Below, piece after piece: positions 61,120 through 64,000 of a DNA stretch of 64,000 bases. Each line of letters starts with the position of its first letter. The stretch's first letter is position 1. The DNA is from Hydra vulgaris (lineage: Eukaryota > Cnidaria > Hydrozoa > Anthoathecata > Hydridae): assembly GCF_038396675.1 (NCBI RefSeq), contig NC_088932.1, positions 29,414,001 through 29,478,000 of the forward strand. The letters are read 5' to 3'. The position numbers were made by a program, and so were the translations under genes. The notes below the pieces were generated by a model. The model ran no database searches and was not told the DNA's origin. It saw nothing but the letters and a program-made list of their open reading frames with translations.

Positions 61120-61680
61120 TGTACTAAAACTAACTTTTTGTTTTGTTGAAATAATCTTTGATTTATGTGTGTTGAAATTATTTGATATTGTTTTTGTATA
61201 GTGTATCTTTCAATATACACTTTCACAATGTAGACAGTGGTAGTGGTAGTGTCATGGTTAGAATAAATAAGCACTCGGGTCGCGATATAAGAATGAATAG
61301 ATGCGCATTTAAAAATGAATAACCCTGTTGAAGAATATAGAGATATTTCTCGGATTACTTTTTACGTTGACGTTATTATTTTGCTGTATTTGGTATTTAT
61401 TTTAATCATGTCTCGGAGTTGCATGCAACTATGTATTTAATTACTTCGTATATTTTGAACTTTATGTTTATGATATTTATATTTGTATATCGTTACCTTA
61501 CTAATTAATTTAAATGATATTGATTTAAAAGACTTAAATTGCTTTAAAAAAACTATTAAAAAGAGTATTTTATAGTATAAAAATTTAGTTATTGATTTTT
61601 TCTTGCAAGCCTTTTAAATAGTTTTTTATTATTATTATTATATATAAATATATTTTCGACATTGCATTACTAATAAATGT
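61120..61680. other. AT-rich spacer
   Basis: Nothing recognised. Confidence 0.4.
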
Positions 61681-61947
61681 GTAAGTACGTACGCTCGAAT
61701 GAAGGAGAGGGGTCTGCAAATGACAAAGGCTGTAGTCAATTATAAAAGTAAAGAGACACTAAATAGATAGGAGGCAGGTGGTCAATTATAAAAGTAAAGA
61801 GACACTAAATTAGAAAAAATAACTTAAAATTTTGGGTAGGTAGGTTAAAAGCGTAGGCACTTTCAGGGAATTGGAGGGTACTCAAAAAGCGTATAGCAAA
61901 ATGCTGGGGAGGAGGGGGAGGTTCGAAATAAAATCGTACGTACTTTA
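61681..61947. mobile_element. MITE with GTACGTACG ends (probable)
   Basis: GTAAGTACGTACGCTCGAAT at the left; the right end in reverse complement is TAAAGTACGTACGATTTTAT then TTCGAACC. Inside, a purine-rich interval with GGAGAGGGG and GGAGGAGGGGGAGG, and GGTCAATTATAAAAGTAAAG duplicated at 61735 and 61780. The target duplication is not clear. Confidence 0.6.
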
Positions 61948-61949
61948 TG

Positions 61950-63140
61950 GATGATATTTGTATACTTTTTACCTAATATTTTAATACCATTATAATGTAA
62001 TAATTTTATGTAAAAATTCTATAAATATGTTAAAATATATTGGTTGCTATGAGGTTGTTACGGAAAAAATTATCGATTTGTTGAAAATAATGCAAAGTTA
62101 TTTATACTTAATGTTAAATTATAAGTAATTGTAATCTGTGAACAAATGTGAATGAGCCAAATATAATTATTTTTTTTTCAAAAGTTAATTAATTAAGTTA
62201 AGTTTTCGTTTAATTTTTATTTAATTAATTTAATTAAGTTAAGTAAGTTAATCTGTGAATGAGCCAAATTTAATTAATTTTTTTTTTCAAAAGTTGATTT
62301 TCTTTTATTTATTTATTTACTTTAGGTGCTCCAAGAAGTTCTTACGGTTTTATCACAGAGCATTTGAAAGGAAGTTCACGCCTCCTTCCTTACCAATGTT
62401 ATTAAACTTACTCAGAGATAGCGTTGAACCAAGGATCTCTGGGGTCATCCATAAATGATGTCAGTAAATATAGGGGCGTGGGGGTAGTGCTGGAAAGTTT
62501 GACACTAATTGACAATGGGGAGGGAGGTGTTGAAGCCAAAATGATGTCAATTTAATTTATTTTTTTAGTTTTAATGAGCAGATTTTAACGGTATTTACAT
62601 TTACTAAATGGTATAGAAATGATGTTTTGTTTGTGGGGAAGTTAATATTAAATGCGGGGAATATTTTATTAAATTATTTATAATATAATATTATAAATTA
62701 ATATAATAAGTTTCCCAGAGACATTAAATAAATAACAACTACTAACGTAAAATAAAAATTACTATCGTTTTATTAATATATTACCATTTGACTGCGAATC
62801 AAATTATGTTAGAAATATTAACTCTTTGTATATAAAATTCACAATCGTTATTCGCTCTCTAGCGGATTATAAAATGTGGTTAAAAGTAAACTCATAAAAG
62901 TAAACTCATAAATTTGTCATTTTTTGAAATCAAATTGTCGTTATTTCAAATATGAAACTCTAATTGCTCTCTAGTTGATTGTAAAACGTGATGCAATGCA
63001 AACACATAAAGTCTATTGAAAATTCGAAACGCTAATTTCTCCCTAGCGGTTTGAAGAAACTCTTTTAAAAAGCTTGCGCTAACGATGAGCAAAATCACTA
63101 TTCTGATTGTGATGTAAACGATACTAATAAACAAATATTA
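61950..63140. other. Non-coding stretch with repeat tail fragments
   Basis: 62323-62465 holds GGTGCTCCAAGAAG (also near 16162) and CTCTGGGGTCATCCATAAAT followed by GATGTCA, which looks like the end of a retroelement or DNA element. A second GATGTCA is at 62544. TGAATGAGCCAAATNTAATTA is duplicated at 62150 and 62254. GAAACTCTAATTGCTCTCTA and GAAACGCTAATTTCTCCCTA (62953, 63026) are a diverged pair. Confidence 0.4.
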
Positions 63141-63144
63141 AAAT

Positions 63145-63925
63145 ATGGATAAAACCGCATTACTTAACTTATTTATGGTCTCGTATGGAAACGCTCATCC
63201 CGAGAAAAAAATAGCTAATATCCAGAAAGAAGTCCATAGTAAATGGAATTCATTAAAAGAAGAAAAACTGGTGCATAAGGATCTTGAATCAAGAGTAATG
63301 TATTTAATCAATTAATTTAATGAAAAGGCAATGAAGTTCAAGAGCAAGCAATTATCATTTTGGGCCAATACTCCAAAACAGTCTGCCCGCACGTATACTC
63401 CACTTAATTTGACAAGAATTCCTCACAGTTTGTTGAGCCCACCAATGAGCGATCTATTATTGATGATCAGCAAAGTGCATTAACTTTGAGTTTGTTGACC
63501 ACAAAAAATCAAAAAAATGCAAGAACAGTGGCTCAATTCGACTCAATTCTGAGATTGCAGCTTTAAATTGTGAAGTTGCTGGACTGAAGACTAGAAAGAG
63601 AAGTGGATTCATTGCTGAAACTGAAGAGGATGATTTGAAAAAGAAAAAAATGAAACCAGCTCATCTATGTAAAGAACTGGCCAAAAAAAAGCATGATCAA
63701 ACTCAACAGAAGGAAACTAGAGAACTGAAAAAAGCTAGAATGGAGGAAATCTGCTTGGAGCATCCAGAAGTCAAAGAAAAACTAAAAATCAGAAAGAAAC
63801 CTGGTCGACCATCATTAGAAGTAGATCAACCTCTTCTTTTGAAGGCGATTATGGATATTGCTTTCCATGGTTCGTCCGCTAATGAAAGACGTCAGTCAGA
63901 GGTTCTTCGGGTAATGATAGCTTAG
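63145..63925 (+). pseudogene. 5' part of a repeat-borne gene (GRP-hinge, unnamed family)
   Basis: MDKTALLNLFMVSYGNAHPE begins at 63145 and runs to a stop near 63315. A later frame (63635-63925) reads ELAKKKHDQTQQKETRELKK, KKPGRPSLEVDQPLLLKAIM and DIAFHGSSANERRQSEVLRV. The block GRP-x-L-xxxQPxLLxxIxDIAxxGSxAxxxRQSxV is familiar from abundant cnidarian and arthropod repeat genes of unknown name. After RQSEVLRV the sequence reads GGGTAATG, a possible splice donor, then leaves the pattern; the rest may lie outside the window. Confidence 0.55.
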
Positions 63926-64000
63926 CTATGTTTGTTAATATTGTATTTGTTAGAATTTTGCTCTTAATTAGTGCTTGCACTATTGTAAATATCCTTGAAT

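Overview
This looks like a window of animal nuclear genome, very AT-rich and crowded with old and young transposable elements. The best clue to the organism is one split host gene, a COUP-TF (NR2F) nuclear receptor on the minus strand. Together with the mix of P, hAT, mariner, pogo, Tc1, Helitron, Penelope-like and LINE pieces and very long (TA)n tracts, it fits a cnidarian such as Hydra. That assignment is an inference from style and from the receptor; nothing here names the species.

Layout. 1-5.6 kb: a broken gene of an unrecognised repeat-borne family, a tRNA-derived SINE, a fold-back element, a short hAT-type MITE with target duplication, a LINE reverse transcriptase remnant and a 26-bp tandem array. 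5.9-7.6 kb: four COUP-TF coding exons with consistent splice phases, covering the DNA-binding domain and the whole ligand-binding domain; the N-terminal exon is not seen. 7.6-16 kb: non-coding sequence with minisatellites and a 25-bp tandem array. 16.8-20 kb: remnants of a LINE, a pogo/jerky-type and a Tc1-type transposase. 20-32.5 kb: repeat-derived region with a decayed Helitron piece, two adjacent long palindromes, a well-preserved but internally deleted P element (63-bp terminal inverted repeats, 8-bp target duplication), and a second transposon with an uncharacterised DDE-like protein and recurring ACTCCGTTA motifs.

33-43 kb: a Penelope-like element fragment with YRDD and GIY-YIG parts, a LINE piece, a hAT element sitting inside a (TA)n tract, a deletion-derived mariner with TA duplication, and two more decayed transposon genes. 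43.5-53.5 kb: several LINE fragments of at least three types in both orientations, a hAT tail, minisatellites and palindromes. 54-61 kb: an HTH-type transposase start, a possible 5-kb element bounded by CCCAGTCGGC ends with nested MITEs, and another decayed transposon gene. 61.7-64 kb: a MITE and the start of a further transposon-type gene that runs towards the window edge.

How it works together: only the COUP-TF gene looks like working host coding sequence. Most transposase genes have stops, frameshifts or internal deletions, so present-day movement would need enzymes from elsewhere. The youngest-looking pieces are the P element, the mariner derivative, the 610-bp MITE in the TA tract and the long palindromes. 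I see no operons, CRISPR arrays or convincing tRNA or rRNA genes.
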